Below are positions 62,284 to 64,000 of a DNA stretch of 64,000 nucleotides, one piece after another. The stretch is from Bacillota bacterium (GTDB lineage Bacteria > Bacillota > Clostridia > Lachnospirales > Lachnospiraceae). Position 1 is the first letter of the stretch. Each line of letters starts with the position of its first letter. The notes under the pieces are model-generated. The model was not told the origin of the DNA. It searched no databases and saw only the letters and a list, made by a program, of their open reading frames with translations. The stretch is from contig JAEZUM010000084.1 of the NCBI GenBank assembly GCA_023421075.1, positions 1 to 64,000 on the forward strand, in the 5' to 3' direction. Made by a program: the position numbers and the translations under genes.

Positions 62284-62592
62284 TTAATTCCACTTTTCAG
62301 CCCATTTCTGGATTTCATCCATAACGGATTTTAACTCGATGCCCTTTTCAGTCAGTTCATATTCAATTCGCACCGGAGTCTCCGGGTATACCTTCCTGCT
62401 TATGATACCTTCGTTCTCTAACTCCTTGAAACGTTCGGTCAGCATTCTAGCGCTCATATTAGGAATCGCTTCCGCAATATCCGAGAAACGCTTTTGGCCA
62501 CCCATTAATGTTCTGATAATAAGACCAGTCCATCTTTTTCCTAATAATTCAAAAGCAGACTCAAATTTTGGACACAAATGAAAGTTATCCAT
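62284..62592 (-). CDS. HxlR-family transcriptional regulator with N-terminal Cys
   Basis: A 102-residue winged-helix protein (start 62592 after GGGAGG). FELLGKRWTGLIIRTLMGGQKRFSDIAEAI is the HxlR signature, and Cys7 in LCPKFE is the position of the redox-sensing Cys in YodB/HypR-like members. With pirin and nitroreductase genes downstream, it likely represses them until a quinone or oxidant modifies the Cys. Confidence 0.9.
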   Translation of the reverse strand: MDNFHLCPKFESAFELLGKRWTGLIIRTLMGGQKRFSDIAEAIPNMSARMLTERFKELENEGIISRKVYPETPVRIEYELTEKGIELKSVMDEIQKWAEKWN

Positions 62593-62716
62593 AGTCACCT
62601 CCCTGATGGCATCTGTGCCATCTCATTTGTTATTATAACGTGTATACTTGACAAAAGTAAGTAGGTAATTATATAATACTATTAAAAAGTAAGAAAGTAA
62701 ACAAAAATAATTAATA

Positions 62717-63163
62717 TTATGCCTCCCGATCCGGTAATTTGCATTCATTATCCAAAAAACGCTGATATTCTCTCTCAAATAGTAAGGTATCTTCCTTCGT
62801 CATCGTCTTCATAGAAGCAATATGAATTGTTACACCCGAAGCAATGAAGAATAGAAGAACCTTTACCAACAAAATAGGAACGACATAGATTGAGATGAGA
62901 ATTCCCAACCAAAGCAATGACAACGCCGTTATCTTAGATTTTAGGGGAACGGCTTTTGTTATACGATAATGAAAGATATATCTGCCTAATACTTTATTGG
63001 TCATGAGTTTACGATAAGCTGTTCCGGAGCTTCTTAAGAAACAGGATGCAGACAATAAAAGAAATGGTGTAGTTGGAAGAACGGGGAAAAAGATCCCGAT
63101 GATTCCCAGAGTAAGAAATAAGGCTCCTAATATCAATAGGGTAAGCCTCCAAAATAATTTCAT
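62717..63163 (-). CDS. DUF454 (YbaN-like) membrane protein
   Basis: A 148-residue protein; the ATG at 63163 follows GGAGGTC. The helix LGIIGIFFPVLPTTPFLLLSASCFLRSS is the DUF454 hallmark, followed by two more membrane helices and a polar tail. Function is unknown in this family. It stands alone between the HxlR gene and the divergent ABC gene. Confidence 0.85.
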   Translation of the reverse strand: MKLFWRLTLLILGALFLTLGIIGIFFPVLPTTPFLLLSASCFLRSSGTAYRKLMTNKVLGRYIFHYRITKAVPLKSKITALSLLWLGILISIYVVPILLVKVLLFFIASGVTIHIASMKTMTKEDTLLFEREYQRFLDNECKLPDREA

Positions 63164-63286
63164 AATTCGTGACCTCCAGTTACATGTCATGGTTACTATC
63201 CCGCTACGTGCGAGAATGGATACCAGTTATTATATCATACTAATAGAAAGAAAAACATAACCGATAGGAAGGTAACAATAATTTGA

Positions 63287-63314
63287 TTGATTATAAGCGC
63301 ATTATGAGTATAAT
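63287..63314 (+). promoter_or_regulatory. Promoter of the right-edge ABC exporter
   Basis: TTGATT (63287-63292) and TATAAT (63309-63314) with a 16-base spacer, 32 bases before the ATG. Confidence 0.55.
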
Positions 63315-63346
63315 GAAAAACATATCCTATTGCTAAGGAGGAAAAG

Positions 63347-64000
63347 ATGAATAGAGAGAATCCGATTATAAGTGTTAAGAATTTTACCAAAACCTATGGT
63401 GATTTTGTTGCAGTAGATAATATTACGTTTGATGTTGAGGAAGGTACCATTTTCGCGTTTCTTGGACCCAACGGAGCCGGAAAGAGTACTACAATCAATA
63501 CACTGTGTACCATTTTTGAGAAGACCTCCGGCACCCTTTTAATTGATGGCAAGGATGTATCAACCCAGAAGAGTGAGGTGAGAGCAGCGATCGGAGTGGT
63601 ATTTCAGGATTCGACCCTGGATGCTAAGATGACGATTGAAGAAAATCTTATCATGCATAGTGTGTTTTATGACATTCCAAGGAAAGAAGTAGAAGAACGG
63701 ATACAATTCGTGCTGAAGCTGGTGGATCTATTAGGCGAGCGAAAGAAATTAGTAAGTGCATTATCCGGTGGTATGAAGCGTCGTGTTGAAATTGCACGCG
63801 GATTAATGCATTATCCAAAGGTTCTGTTTCTTGATGAGCCAACAACAGGGCTGGATCCACAGACCAGAGCCCATATCTGGGAATACATCATTAAGCTGCA
63901 GAAAGAAAGAAATATAACGATATTTTTAACAACTCATTATATGGAGGAAGCGGAAATATGCAATAAAATTGCAATCATAGATGGTGGCAAAATCGTTGCT
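63347..64000 (+). CDS. ABC exporter ATPase, DrrA type (3' end beyond the window)
   Basis: An open frame of 218 codons from ATG 63347 (AAGGAGG upstream) to the last base, so the gene is cut by the window edge. Walker A GPNGAGKST (about 39-47), signature LSGGMKRRVEIARGL, Walker B VLFLDEPTTGLDP and the H-loop FLTTHYMEEAE are all present. It is paralogous to the ATPase at 13321. The cognate permease should follow just outside the window. Confidence 0.92.
   Translation, partial: MNRENPIISVKNFTKTYGDFVAVDNITFDVEEGTIFAFLGPNGAGKSTTINTLCTIFEKTSGTLLIDGKDVSTQKSEVRAAIGVVFQDSTLDAKMTIEENLIMHSVFYDIPRKEVEERIQFVLKLVDLLGERKKLVSALSGGMKRRVEIARGLMHYPKVLFLDEPTTGLDPQTRAHIWEYIIKLQKERNITIFLTTHYMEEAEICNKIAIIDGGKIVA

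Noticed and set aside
1..64000. CRISPR arrays, transposases, integrases, rRNA genes
   Set aside because: No regularly spaced repeats, transposase or recombinase motifs, or rRNA-like sequence were found on either strand.

Overview
The window looks like chromosome from an AT-rich, Gram-positive anaerobe of the Lachnospiraceae/Clostridia type. The evidence is strong AGGAGG-like ribosome sites, sigma-A promoters of the TTGACA/TATAAT type, an S-layer-homology surface enzyme, GHKL/LytTR and YesMN two-component systems, several DrrA-type ABC exporters and a vanG-like cluster. No rRNA, complete functional tRNA, CRISPR array, transposase or integrase gene was found. No species is claimed.

Layout. (1) 1-5.6 kb: the 3' part of a phage-defence/restriction operon (Z1 protein, PD-(D/E)XK nuclease, AIPR protein, C5 DNA methyltransferase), cut by the left edge. 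(2) 6.0-12.2 kb: a very AT-rich five-gene operon with a plant/alphaproteobacterial-type glutamate-cysteine ligase, an ATP-grasp ligase, a membrane protein with a possible degenerate gamma-glutamylcyclotransferase-like domain, and a YtcJ-like amidohydrolase. It reads as an undescribed gamma-glutamyl peptide or thiol pathway and is the best candidate for a new system. (3) 13.3-16.1 kb: an ABC exporter with a LytTR/DUF3021 pair; the LytTR gene is frameshifted. (4) 16.6-27.0 kb: LacI regulator, DUF1861 protein, a 1989-residue surface PL8 lyase and a CotA-like multicopper oxidase. Modules 2 to 4 are separated by diverged copies of a short cassette carrying what looks like a tRNA-Trp 3' end plus GATTACACT repeats, as if islands had accumulated at attachment sites.

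(5) 27.4-34.8 kb: two HD-GYP proteins, a TetR/membrane pair, an AgrA/AgrC-like LytTR two-component system and secreted or membrane proteins. Two 12-bp direct-repeat sites with identical promoter geometry tie the first HD-GYP gene and the 33.3-kb gene to the LytTR regulator. (6) 35.0-40.0 kb: a compact vanG-type cluster (vanR, vanS, vanG, vanXY and a soluble VanT racemase without its membrane domain). (7) 40.1-43.4 kb: small proteins, DUF4386, TetR, MarR and an NmrA-like protein with shared operator-like palindromes.

(8) 43.7-54.3 kb: a glycan-use locus (YesM/YesN, ABC importer, GH31, GH127). (9) 54.4-64.0 kb: a methyltransferase, an OmpR-type two-component system with a lipoprotein, a PadR/MFS pair, an HxlR-pirin-nitroreductase stress module, a DUF454 protein, and the start of another ABC exporter ATPase cut by the right edge.
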